In this document: positions 14,526-23,521 of the stretch, piece by piece | How the letters are laid out: every line of letters starts with the position of its first letter | Position numbering within the stretch: the stretch's first letter is position 1 | Origin: an uncultured Bacteroidales bacterium | GTDB taxonomy: Bacteria; Bacteroidota; Bacteroidia; Bacteroidales; F082 | Assembly (NCBI GenBank): GCA_947303395.1 | Contig: CAMYYD010000001.1 | Span: forward strand, 124,001 to 188,000 | Direction: 5' to 3' | Length of the DNA: 64,000 nt | Translations under genes and position numbers: made by a program | Notes under the pieces: model-generated | Told to the model about the DNA's origin: nothing | Seen by the model: the letters and a program-made list of their open reading frames with translations, nothing else | Database searches by the model: none

Positions 14526-16490
14526 TTACTTAACAACAACTTTAGTTGTTTTGTTGAAGCCATTAGCATTGACTGTGCAGAAGTAAACACCGCTTTCGAG
14601 GTCGATGCTGATTGTGTTTTCACCCATAGTGAGGTTCTGTGCGAAACTCTTCACTGTCTGGCCAGCGAGGTTAACGAAAGTGATTGTTGCATTTGCGTTC
14701 ATTGCTGAGTTAACAACGATGAAGTCTGTTGCAGGGTTAGGATAGATGCCATAGATTGCTTCTGTAGCTTCTGTCTCTTCAACATTTGTAAACTCTGGGT
14801 TAGCAATAACCTTTGTAACGTGGATTGTGTTTTCTGATGCTGCTGCCTGTGAAGCGTTGCTGCCCCAGTAGAAACCGATCTGTTCGTCAGCCTGGTATGA
14901 GAACCAGTATTCACCTGGGTTAATTGTGTTCTGAGCTGCACATGTGAAGAGGCATTCTGAGTACATGAGCATAACATCTTCTGTGATGTCGTCTTCAACC
15001 TGGTGCCAGTAACCTTCTTCAACGTTACGGTAGCTTACATAGATGCTTCTTAAGTAGTTAGCACCGTTATCACGAGTGACGTTAGGTGATGAGAATGCGC
15101 ATGCGAGGTTGCCGTTAGGATCGCAGCTGAGTGCCGGGTGACCTGAAGCACCGTAGAACTTGCTGACATATTCTGTACCTGACATGTAGTATTTGTCATT
15201 CTCCCAGCTGTAACCTTCATACATTGGGATGTAGCCGATCCATTTTGTTGAATCTGGAATCATGTGTACATAACCTGACTCTTCTGATGGCCACCAGAGA
15301 CGTGCTGCATGGTGTGGGTTGCCGTCTGTTGATTGGATAGGAGCAACCTGTGTGTCATTCCAGTAGAGGATACCGTCGACTGCACGACCTGAATAGTATG
15401 TATAGTAACCAGGTTCGTTTTCAAGTGTGTGTTCCATCTCAAATGTGTTGAGAGCTACGTGGACTGTACCTGCGTTGTCGATAACGATTGAACCGTTCAT
15501 AGGCATGAAGAGGGTGTCTTCCATACCCCAAGCTGGCTCTTCGTCGAATTCTCTACCTTCGTATGGGTTTTCCCAAACTCTTGTTGCCTCCCATGTTGCA
15601 CCATCGTCTGTTGATTTGAACATCCAAACGCTGTTTGTCAAGCAACCTGAGTACATGATAGCCACATTGTGGCCGTTTGCTGCCATGCAGTAGTCATCAG
15701 CTGAGAATTGGTTGTGATCCCATGGTGTCTCGAGATCGTGAAGAGGACCGTAGTTGATTGTCCAGCTGTTGATGTCGGCTGGGTTTTCTGAACGCCACAT
15801 CACAGTCTGAAGGTCTGTTTCGTCTGAGCTGATTGAGTGCTGAAGAACAGCGGCTGCGACAGCGATGTTGTGGTTGCTACCGCATGTGACGATTCTTGGC
15901 CATGTTGGGTATTCTGTTGTGTAAGCATATCCTTCTGGATGATCCGGAAGAGCACCAACATATGTCCACTCACCTTCGCCAGCAGTCGTTCTGATGAAGC
16001 ACTGCATGTGACCGTCACCGTGAGCGAGGAGGATTTCGCCGTTTGAACCAAACTGTGCGATTGATGGCCAACCTGTCTTGAAAGGTTCAACGCGAGCATC
16101 TGGCTGATCACCCCAGTCGCTACCATCAAAGAAGTTGTAACCTGTACCACGGTCTGAAGCGGTCTGGTTAGCTTCGTGTGACATTGTTGCAACAGCTGCC
16201 ACATTGCCGTTAGGCATCTGATACATACGGTTAGCTACGTACTGGTTTGACTGGAGGTCGTAGTTTGTCCACAACACCTCACCGTCTTCCATGTCATCGT
16301 ATCTGTTGATAACAACGCTCTTTGATGCCTGTGGAGCATAAGTTGAAGCGTCTGTTGTCATCTCGTTACCGACAGCAACGATCTTGCTGTTAGCAACTGC
16401 CTTCTGAGCGTCATTTTTCATGACTCTGTTCTGTGCAAATGCACCTAAGCCGAGAACAAGGCTTAATGAAAGTAAAAATACTCTTTTCAT
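14526..16490 (-). CDS. T9SS-secreted beta-propeller-like protein
   Basis: A 654-residue secreted protein. It has a signal peptide (about 1-19, ending GAFAQ), a long central region, and a C-terminal type IX sorting domain of about 75 residues (IYPNPATDFIVVNS, then AGQTVKSF, ending NKTTKVVVK). The central part includes STDDGATWE, an Asp-box of the sialidase/BNR type, which suggests a beta-propeller but not a particular substrate. It would be exported through SprA. No catalytic residues can be assigned, so adhesin or glycan-binding roles are as likely as an enzyme. Confidence 0.85.
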   Translation of the reverse strand: MKRVFLLSLSLVLGLGAFAQNRVMKNDAQKAVANSKIVAVGNEMTTDASTYAPQASKSVVINRYDDMEDGEVLWTNYDLQSNQYVANRMYQMPNGNVAAVATMSHEANQTASDRGTGYNFFDGSDWGDQPDARVEPFKTGWPSIAQFGSNGEILLAHGDGHMQCFIRTTAGEGEWTYVGALPDHPEGYAYTTEYPTWPRIVTCGSNHNIAVAAAVLQHSISSDETDLQTVMWRSENPADINSWTINYGPLHDLETPWDHNQFSADDYCMAANGHNVAIMYSGCLTNSVWMFKSTDDGATWEATRVWENPYEGREFDEEPAWGMEDTLFMPMNGSIVIDNAGTVHVALNTFEMEHTLENEPGYYTYYSGRAVDGILYWNDTQVAPIQSTDGNPHHAARLWWPSEESGYVHMIPDSTKWIGYIPMYEGYSWENDKYYMSGTEYVSKFYGASGHPALSCDPNGNLACAFSSPNVTRDNGANYLRSIYVSYRNVEEGYWHQVEDDITEDVMLMYSECLFTCAAQNTINPGEYWFSYQADEQIGFYWGSNASQAAASENTIHVTKVIANPEFTNVEETEATEAIYGIYPNPATDFIVVNSAMNANATITFVNLAGQTVKSFAQNLTMGENTISIDLESGVYFCTVNANGFNKTTKVVVK

Positions 16491-16534
16491 TGTTAATAAT
16501 TTTAAGTTAATAAATTTCTAAATATTAATTTTGG

Positions 16535-16560
16535 GTGCAAAGATACACATTATTATAATA
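16535..16560 (-). promoter_or_regulatory. Promoter motif of the T9SS cargo gene
   Basis: On the minus strand this reads TATCTTTG (-7 box, 16545 to 16538) preceded by an AATAATGTG stretch. The -7 box lies about 50 bases upstream of the start codon. The 26-base stretch is nearly the same as both arms of the inverted repeat at 22057-22098, so it may carry a regulator site as well as the core promoter. Confidence 0.6.
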
Positions 16561-16651
16561 GGTGCGTCCATTTTTTTGAAAAAAAAGATTAATTTTTTTG
16601 AAAAAGGTATTGAAAAAATCAGTAATTTTATGCCTTGAAAAATTAACTACA

Positions 16652-19531
16652 ATGAAAAGAATACTTTTATTAATTTCTATTGCTTTACTTTTGGCTTCAT
16701 GCTCAACAAAATCAACGCAAAACGTTGTAACTTATGTTGACACTTTTATCGGAACAGGCGGTCATGGTCACACTTATCCTGGCGCGACAGCACCTTTCGG
16801 AATGGTGCAATTAAGTCCGGATACCAGAATGGACGACTGGGATGGATGCTCGGGCTATCATATCTCTGATAATCATATACTTGGATTCAGTCACACCCAC
16901 CTCAGCGGCACTGGCTGCAACGACTATGGAGATTTCCGTTTTATGCCGATAACAGGCGAAAAACATTATAAATCAGACGATTACCGTTCAGCTTTCCGTC
17001 ATGAGACGGAGGTGGCGCGTCCTGGTTTTTACAGCGTGGTTTTGGATGACTATAGTATTAAGGTGGAACTTGCGGCTGGTGTTCGCGCAGCCATGCATCG
17101 TTATACTTTTCCTCAAGGCACAAACGCCGCTGTGATTCTCGATCTGAAGGAGTCGACATTGTCGGATGAAAAGATTTACGAGGCTTGGGCAAAAGTCGAA
17201 AACGATAACGCCATCAGCGGTTTCCGTCGTTCAGGCTACTGGGCGCGCGACCAATATCTTTATTTCTATGCTGAATTTTCAAAACCTATCATCGCTCATG
17301 AACAAAATGAAGAAGGTCTCGTTTATGCCTTTGATTTTGAAAACGATGGCGAGCCACTTATGATGCGTATCGGTATCTCTGCAGTTGATGTGGAAGGCGC
17401 AAAGAAGAATCTTGAATTGGAAATCACCGACTTTGATTTGGATGCTTTGGCTGAAAAGACATATAACACTTGGAATAAAGAGTTGAGCCGCATCATGGTG
17501 AACAGCAAAAATGAGAAAGATAAGAAAATATTCTATACCGCTCTGTATCATTCATTTATCGTTCCGAATCTCTATTCTGATGTCGACGGACGTTATCGTG
17601 CTCACGACCTCCAGGTGCATCAGTCGGACCGTCCGAGATACACCGTTTTCTCGCAGTGGGATACTTTCCGTACAGAAAATCCGCTTCTTGATATGATTCA
17701 GACGGAGCGCGCAGTGGATATCATCAACACTTTCATCGACAATTATGAGACTGGCGGTTTGCTTCCGACTTGGGAGCTCGCTGCCAACGAGACACACTGT
17801 ATGATTGGCTATCACTCAATCCCGGTAATGGCTGACGCTTACATCAACGGAATAACAGGTTTTGACGCAGAAAAAGCTCTGAACGCCATGGTTGCGAGAG
17901 CCAATGAAGACATGTGGGGACTGAAATATTACAGACAATACGGCTTTATTCCTGCCGACATGGAAGGAGAATCGGTGTCGACAACACTTGAAGATGCATA
18001 CGACGACTGGTGCATCGCCCGCATGGCCGATAAAATGGGTAAGAAAGAAATCGCTGACGAGTTTTACCAACGCGCTCAGTATTATAAAAACCTCTATGAT
18101 CCTGATACCAAGTTCTTCCGTGGTCGCAAAAACGGTGGTTTCATATCACCATTCGACCCGCGCCAGGTCAACTTCATGCTCACCGAAGCCAACACTTGGC
18201 AGTACAATTTCTTTGTGCCTCAAGATGTTAACACTCATATCGACATGATGGGCGGCAAAGAGGAATATGAAAACATGCTTGGTCAGCTGTTCAGCACCGC
18301 TTCGGATCTGACAGGACGCACTCAGGTTGATATCACCGGTCTTATCGGTCAGTATGCGCATGGCAACGAGCCTTCACATCATATGGCTTATCTCTTCAAT
18401 TTTGTTGGAAAACCTGTGAGAACACAGAAGATTGTCAACCAAATCATGAACGAGCTTTACACCGACCAGCCTGACGGTCTCTGTGGCAATGAGGACTGCG
18501 GTCAGATGTCGGCTTGGTATGTTATGAGCGCGATGGGATTCTTCCCTGTGACACCGGCGAGCGGCATGTTTATAATTGGAGTGCCTCATTTTGAGGAGAT
18601 GACGTTGAACTTCGAAAACGGCAAGACATTCACGATAATTGCAAAGAACTTATCACACGAGAACAAGTATATCGAGTCGGTGAAATTGAACGGTAAACCA
18701 TTGAACCGCAGTTATTTATATTGCGATGAAGTGTTGAATGGCGGCAAGATCGAGTTTAAGATGACTTCAAACCGCAACACCACTTGGGCTACCGAAGAGA
18801 AAGACTGCCCTGTGATGAGAATCACTGATAATCTGATAGTTACATCACCAATCATTGATGTTGAGAACTATGTGTTTTACGATAATTTGGAAGTCGGCAT
18901 GAAGCATCCTGACAAAAACGCAAAGATTCTGTACACGTTGAATGGCGGTGAAGAAATGGAGTATACCGAACCGTTTGTCATCGACAAAACCACCGACATT
19001 AAGGCTGTTGCGGTTGTTGACGGAGCGTCGTCGAAAGCTATTGAAGGCTCGTTCAAGAAGATTGACGCGGGAAGAACAATCACAATAAAAAATCCTTACA
19101 GCAGCCAATATGAAGCTGGTGGCGACATCGCACTCATTGATTTACAGCGCGGTAACGACAACTTCCGTGTTGGAATGTGGCAAGGTTACTATGGTGTAGA
19201 CGTTGACGTCACCGTCGATTTGGGCGAGGTTACCAATATCACACGTCTGGCAGGCAGTTTCCTGCAAGACCAGAGGTCGTGGATATTCATGCCTACTCAG
19301 GTCGAGTTCTTTATCTCGACTGACGACAAGAACTATAAATCGGTGGGTATCGTTGAGAATGAGGTGCCTGTTGATGCGGAAGATGCAGTCATTCAAGAGC
19401 TTGATATCAATAGAAGGATGAAAGCGCGTTATGTGAGGATGGTAGCCAAAAACATCGGTGTCTGTCCCGAATGGCATGTTGGAGCAGGGGATAAGGCTTG
19501 GATTTTCTGTGATGAAATCATAATTGAATAA
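16652..19531 (+). CDS. GH92 alpha-mannosidase lipoprotein with F5/8 C domain
   Basis: A 959-residue glycoside hydrolase of family 92, which releases alpha-linked mannose from N-glycans or mannans with Ca2+. The chosen ATG gives a lipoprotein signal (MKRILLLISIALLLASC); the in-frame start at 16598 adds 18 unlikely residues. The catalytic core spans about 25-720, with VDTFIGTGGHGHTYPGA, the first GH92 block, near 28-44, then GYHISD, LLPTWELAANETHCMIGYHS and LCGNEDCGQMSAWYVMSAMG. A chitobiase-like C domain (about 745-800) and an F5/8 type C sugar-binding domain (about 820-955) follow. It is probably displayed on the cell surface. Its stop codon directly abuts that of the convergent receptor gene. 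Confidence 0.93.
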   Translation: MKRILLLISIALLLASCSTKSTQNVVTYVDTFIGTGGHGHTYPGATAPFGMVQLSPDTRMDDWDGCSGYHISDNHILGFSHTHLSGTGCNDYGDFRFMPITGEKHYKSDDYRSAFRHETEVARPGFYSVVLDDYSIKVELAAGVRAAMHRYTFPQGTNAAVILDLKESTLSDEKIYEAWAKVENDNAISGFRRSGYWARDQYLYFYAEFSKPIIAHEQNEEGLVYAFDFENDGEPLMMRIGISAVDVEGAKKNLELEITDFDLDALAEKTYNTWNKELSRIMVNSKNEKDKKIFYTALYHSFIVPNLYSDVDGRYRAHDLQVHQSDRPRYTVFSQWDTFRTENPLLDMIQTERAVDIINTFIDNYETGGLLPTWELAANETHCMIGYHSIPVMADAYINGITGFDAEKALNAMVARANEDMWGLKYYRQYGFIPADMEGESVSTTLEDAYDDWCIARMADKMGKKEIADEFYQRAQYYKNLYDPDTKFFRGRKNGGFISPFDPRQVNFMLTEANTWQYNFFVPQDVNTHIDMMGGKEEYENMLGQLFSTASDLTGRTQVDITGLIGQYAHGNEPSHHMAYLFNFVGKPVRTQKIVNQIMNELYTDQPDGLCGNEDCGQMSAWYVMSAMGFFPVTPASGMFIIGVPHFEEMTLNFENGKTFTIIAKNLSHENKYIESVKLNGKPLNRSYLYCDEVLNGGKIEFKMTSNRNTTWATEEKDCPVMRITDNLIVTSPIIDVENYVFYDNLEVGMKHPDKNAKILYTLNGGEEMEYTEPFVIDKTTDIKAVAVVDGASSKAIEGSFKKIDAGRTITIKNPYSSQYEAGGDIALIDLQRGNDNFRVGMWQGYYGVDVDVTVDLGEVTNITRLAGSFLQDQRSWIFMPTQVEFFISTDDKNYKSVGIVENEVPVDAEDAVIQELDINRRMKARYVRMVAKNIGVCPEWHVGAGDKAWIFCDEIIIE

Positions 19532-22042
19532 TTATTCTTCTTCTCCGTCAACATCGCTCTCACCGCCGATTTCTTCATTTCTTTGCTTCTTCTGTTGCTG
19601 GTTGATGCGGTAGTTGAAATTGAGCGTGACGGTGGTCTTGCTCCAGGAGCCTTTGCTGTACTGCCAGAAGTTGTCACCCCACGACTCGCCACCGTGTGAG
19701 TGGGTTCCGAAGATATCTCTTACGTTTAACGATAATGTCGCTTTGCCGTTCAGCACATCGCGCGAAGCTGCAAAGTCGAACCAGTAGTGTGCCTCGCGGA
19801 ATCCGAGCGGTTCGTCGCGCGGACTCGAGAAGTGGCCTGTAAGCTGCATGTTGCAGACTTTTTTGAATTCGAATTTCGACACAAAACGGCCTTGCATATT
19901 ATACGAGTCGGTTGTATAGTGGTTTGTGATGCCAGTGTTCGTGGAAGTGTAGTCGCCAACTACCGAAGACCTGAAAACATTGATGTTTCCGTTGAGACTC
20001 CACCATTTGAAAATCTTCACCGAGCCGACGAGTTCCAGACCGTAGTCATCGCTGATGCCGAAGTTGTGAGGCATGCCCGTTGAGATGTCGCCGACTACTT
20101 CTGTGAAATAGCGAATCACATCGGTGCTGTGGCGATAATAGCCTGTAAGGTTGAAGCTGCCTCCTTCCCAGAATTTCAGGTAAGAAAATTCGTAACTGTC
20201 AGTATATACTGGCTTTAACGCGGGGTTTCCCACGCGGAAGTTGCGGTCGTCGTTAAATGAACGATAAGGTGCCATCTGCCAATATCCAGGGCGACGGATG
20301 CGTCGGGTGTAGCTCACCTGCAGCTGGTCTTTTTCTGTCAATTTGAAATTGACGTGGCCGCTTGGAAAGATATCGTGATAGCTTTGGGTATGCTTGCCGT
20401 CAGGTTTGTTTTTGTAGTTGGCGAGGGTGTAGGTGTATTCGTATCGAGCGCCAGCAAGGAATGAAAACAGTCCGATTTCAGTGCCGTAGCTTGCATAGAG
20501 CGCCGCCACCTGTTGGTTGTAGTCGAAATCGTGGCAATAATCTGTGAGATATTCGCCATTCTGCATGACGATGGCGTTGTTGCTCGGCATTCCGTTTGTG
20601 TATTTGGCTCCAGCCTCAATGCTGTGAAGCCCGATATGATATGCAAAGTCAAGCATTCCTTGGAAACGGCGGTGTGTCTCGATTGTGTTTGTGTACTGGC
20701 GAATCACTGAAGTGTCAATCACAATGTCGTTGTCCATGTCTTCCTGGCTGGCGTAATGCCTGTCATAAATATCTGACCATTCCTTGTTTTGGTTTTGAAA
20801 ATAGCGGAACGAGGCTTTGAGAAAGTTGTCTTTTGTGTTGAAATACTTGTCGTAATCGAGGGTGAACTCGTTCATCGGACGGCTATTGTGCCAATCTTCT
20901 GAACGTTTTTTGAATTGTGAGTAGCCGTCGAATGGGAACACATCTATATATGTGACCGTCGGAGTGTTGTGGCCTGCGCCTTGGCGGTACATTGCTGAGA
21001 ACGAAATGATATCATTGTCGGTGATGTAATAATCGAGTCCGCCGCGTAGAGTGTGCCCTTGCATGTGGCGACCGCGGACGGTGGTCTGCTCTGATATTTG
21101 AGAGGCGTCGCCATGGTTTTTCAGTGAAGGGTCATAAGGTATGCCACCGTTGAAATACTCGGTTTTTGTATATCCGTCGCTAATGTCGTCGCGATAGTTG
21201 AAGTTATAGCTTGCGAAGAAGTTGAATCGTTTGTAGCGGTAGTTGAGGTTTGTTCCAAATCCTGCCTGGAACGGAAATGGCGACGGTTGGGCCTTGCCCC
21301 ATTCAAACGGTATGCCTCCGCGCACATCGACACTGCCGTTGAATCCGTTGCGTTTGTCTTTTTTCAACACTATATTGATGATCCCTGCAGTTCCTTCCGC
21401 GTCGTATCTCACAGAAGGGTTTGTCACCACCTCGATGCGCTCAATCATGTCGGCTTGCAAGCTGCGTAGTGCATCTTGGGTGCTGAGGCCGACGAGCCCC
21501 GACACCTTGCCGTCAACAAGGATTTGAACGCCGTCGTCGCCGCGCAGACTGACATTTCCGTCAACATCTACACTGACCGAAGGGATGTTTTCAAGCAGCT
21601 CTATGGCGTTTCCAGCTGTACTCTGAAGATCTTTGCCCACATTGAAGACACGCTTGTCGAGCGTCATCGTCATGGTACTTTTTTCGGCCACGACTTCTAC
21701 CTCGTCGAGCAATGCGTTGTCGGGTATGAGGTGAATCTTCCCGATATTGATGTTCTCGGATTTTACTGTCACATTCATGGTTTTCACTTGATAACCAATG
21801 AATTGTATCGTGAGGTAATAATTACCTTTGTCAGTTTCCAAGGTAAAAACACCCTTGTCGTTGGTGATGATTCCAGCCACGAAGGTGGAGTCGGAGCGAT
21901 GGAATAGGGTGACGGTGGCATATTCGAGTGCCTCGCCAGTGTCGTTGTCAATGACTCTTCCAGTAATACTTATTTTGTTCGCTAAAGTATTGAAGGATAA
22001 TAATGTCGAGATGACAAATATTATCAGCTTAGTCGTTTTCAT
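19532..22042 (-). CDS. TonB-dependent-receptor-like outer membrane beta-barrel protein
   Basis: An 836-residue outer-membrane protein. It has a signal peptide (about 1-21), a carboxypeptidase regulatory-like domain (about 24-105, SITGRVIDNDTGEALEYATVTLF), a plug domain (about 120-235, ending AGIINIVLKKDKRNGF) and a long beta-barrel of the OMP_b-brl_3 type. The end of the barrel, LTLNFNYRI near 815, is followed by a charged tail rich in Gln, Asp and Glu. It lacks the SusC length and has no SusD partner. The ligand is unknown; the GH92 neighbour hints at glycan or metal uptake but is not proof. The promoter lies in the inverted repeat just upstream. Confidence 0.88.
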   Translation of the reverse strand: MKTTKLIIFVISTLLSFNTLANKISITGRVIDNDTGEALEYATVTLFHRSDSTFVAGIITNDKGVFTLETDKGNYYLTIQFIGYQVKTMNVTVKSENINIGKIHLIPDNALLDEVEVVAEKSTMTMTLDKRVFNVGKDLQSTAGNAIELLENIPSVSVDVDGNVSLRGDDGVQILVDGKVSGLVGLSTQDALRSLQADMIERIEVVTNPSVRYDAEGTAGIINIVLKKDKRNGFNGSVDVRGGIPFEWGKAQPSPFPFQAGFGTNLNYRYKRFNFFASYNFNYRDDISDGYTKTEYFNGGIPYDPSLKNHGDASQISEQTTVRGRHMQGHTLRGGLDYYITDNDIISFSAMYRQGAGHNTPTVTYIDVFPFDGYSQFKKRSEDWHNSRPMNEFTLDYDKYFNTKDNFLKASFRYFQNQNKEWSDIYDRHYASQEDMDNDIVIDTSVIRQYTNTIETHRRFQGMLDFAYHIGLHSIEAGAKYTNGMPSNNAIVMQNGEYLTDYCHDFDYNQQVAALYASYGTEIGLFSFLAGARYEYTYTLANYKNKPDGKHTQSYHDIFPSGHVNFKLTEKDQLQVSYTRRIRRPGYWQMAPYRSFNDDRNFRVGNPALKPVYTDSYEFSYLKFWEGGSFNLTGYYRHSTDVIRYFTEVVGDISTGMPHNFGISDDYGLELVGSVKIFKWWSLNGNINVFRSSVVGDYTSTNTGITNHYTTDSYNMQGRFVSKFEFKKVCNMQLTGHFSSPRDEPLGFREAHYWFDFAASRDVLNGKATLSLNVRDIFGTHSHGGESWGDNFWQYSKGSWSKTTVTLNFNYRINQQQKKQRNEEIGGESDVDGEEE

Positions 22043-22056
22043 ATAATTATTTTAAT

Positions 22057-22098
22057 GCGCAAAGATACATATTATTTCAATAATACGTATCTTTGTGC
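22057..22098. promoter_or_regulatory. Inverted repeat carrying two divergent -7 boxes
   Basis: Arms of about 20 bp (GCGCAAAGATACATATTATT and its complement with two changes) flank a 2-3 base centre. The left arm holds CAAAGATA (22060-22067), which is a minus-strand TATCTTTG box 18 bases before the receptor start codon. The right arm holds TATCTTTG at 22088-22095 on the plus strand. It could be a divergent promoter, an operator for a dimeric regulator, or a transcribed hairpin. The remaining 270 bases up to the yitT-like gene are AT-rich and show only one further promoter box. Confidence 0.65.
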
Positions 22099-22316
22099 GG
22101 AGATTTTTGGCAAATTTGCTGTACTCAGGTTGGTGATGCTTATTAAATGTATAAAAATTTTTTGGAAAAAGAGTAGAAATAATATCCAAAAAGTGATAAT
22201 TTGATAGACAATACTGAAAAAATGCAGAATTAAAATTATTTAAAATAATGATAATCAATAGATTAAAAATGAATAAAAATTTTAGTAAAAAATGTTAAAC
22301 GTAAAAAAATTATATC

Positions 22317-22324
22317 TAATTTTG
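22317..22324 (+). promoter_or_regulatory. -7 promoter element of the yitT-like gene
   Basis: TAATTTTG fits TAnnTTTG and is followed by CACC; it lies 46 bases before the ATG at 22370. No strong TTTG is seen at the -33 position. Confidence 0.5.
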
Positions 22325-22369
22325 CACCCGCAAAACAGATGAGATAAACAAGTTAAAATTAACATCAAA

Positions 22370-23386
22370 ATGGTAAGTGCAAAACAAATTTGGGATTACG
22401 TAGCAACCAAGAAATTCTGGGTTGAGTTTCTCATTATGACATTTGGCATGATTTTAACAGCCATCTGTGTGCATTATTTCCTGGTACCAAGCAAGCTCAT
22501 CATCGGTACAATCTCCGGTCTTTCAATCGTTTTGGCGACTGTTTCGGAGAGTTTGTTCGGTGTTCATTTAGAGGTGTCAGTGATGATTTTCGTCATCAAT
22601 GCTATCTTGCTGGTGCTGGCATATTTCCTGATAGGTAAAGAGTTCGGTATCAAGACGGTTTACACCGCTTTGATATTAGGACCTTTCACAGCATTGTTTG
22701 AGAAGTACTTGCCATATCAGATGGTTATTACCAAATTATATGGTGAGAAGAGTGCTTTCTTCGATGCTGCGACAGGCGGATGGTCGCCGGTGGCTCTCCA
22801 GGACGGTGTTTCATCGTTGATGGGTGATCCTTGGTTCGACCTTGTCTGCTTCGTGCTTATCTTGAGTTTTTCACAAGCTACCTTGTTTAAGATCAATGCT
22901 TCAACAGGCGGTTTGGACATCCTTGCAAAGATTGTCAACAAGTACATGCACTTTGACATCGGAGCATCAGTGACGGTGGCAGGCACAGTGATCTGTTTGA
23001 CGGCTTTCGCCATTAACCCATTCAACATTGTGGTAATCGGTTTGATTGGTACATGGATCAACGGTTTGGTTGTCGATTATTTCACAGCGGGTTTGAACAA
23101 CAGAAAACGTGTCTGCATCATCAGTCCACAGTACAAACACATTCAGGACTTCATCATCAGCGATTTACAGCGTGGTGTTACAATGTATGATGTTACTGGC
23201 GGTTACAGTAATCAGAAGAAGGTCGAAATTGAGGCTCTTCTGACAAAGGATGAATTCTCCAAGTTGATGAATCACATCAATGAAAACGGAATCAACGCAT
23301 TCATCACTGCCGGTAACGTCAGCGAAGTCTACGGTCTGTGGGCCAGTAAAAAGGAAAAAACAAAGCAAGAGAGAGTAAAGCTTTGA
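22370..23386 (+). CDS. YitT family membrane protein (DUF161/DUF2179)
   Basis: A 338-residue inner-membrane protein with five to six hydrophobic segments between residues 15 and 240, including the repeated STGGLDIL/GTISGLSIVL glycine-rich motifs of YitT proteins. A soluble C-terminal DUF2179 domain follows (about 245-320, RKRVCIISPQYKHIQDFIISDLQRGVT). Function in the family is not settled; anion or nucleotide-related transport has been proposed. The gene stands alone between its own promoter and terminator. Confidence 0.88.
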   Translation: MVSAKQIWDYVATKKFWVEFLIMTFGMILTAICVHYFLVPSKLIIGTISGLSIVLATVSESLFGVHLEVSVMIFVINAILLVLAYFLIGKEFGIKTVYTALILGPFTALFEKYLPYQMVITKLYGEKSAFFDAATGGWSPVALQDGVSSLMGDPWFDLVCFVLILSFSQATLFKINASTGGLDILAKIVNKYMHFDIGASVTVAGTVICLTAFAINPFNIVVIGLIGTWINGLVVDYFTAGLNNRKRVCIISPQYKHIQDFIISDLQRGVTMYDVTGGYSNQKKVEIEALLTKDEFSKLMNHINENGINAFITAGNVSEVYGLWASKKEKTKQERVKL

Positions 23387-23419
23387 TTTTCATAGGATTA
23401 AGTTTTAAATGGTTAATTT

Positions 23420-23456
23420 GGAAAAAGGTTCCCTCCCCAGGAATCTTTTTCTTTTT
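23420..23456 (+). terminator. Intrinsic terminator after the yitT-like gene
   Basis: The stem AAAAAGGTTCC / GGAATCTTTTT (one G-U pair, 7-base loop CTCCCCA) is followed by T-rich sequence. It insulates the yitT-like gene from the restriction-modification genes. Confidence 0.8.
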
Positions 23457-23498
23457 TATTTTTTTGATTTAGGGATGGGGCAGGTGATGGAATTTTAT

Positions 23499-23506
23499 TA
23501 TCTTTG
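23499..23506 (+). promoter_or_regulatory. -7 promoter element of the restriction-modification operon
   Basis: TATCTTTG, followed by CAAAAAATAATATAT and the ATG at 23522, would give a very short leader of about ten bases. A TTTG at 23463-23466 is too far away (32 bases) to be a regular -33 box. Confidence 0.55.
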
Positions 23507-23521
23507 CAAAAAATAATATAT

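Noticed and set aside
19532..22042. Considered as SusC of a polysaccharide utilisation locus with the GH92 gene
   Set aside because: Too short for SusC, no SusD partner, and encoded on the opposite strand to the GH92 gene, so a classical locus is not supported.
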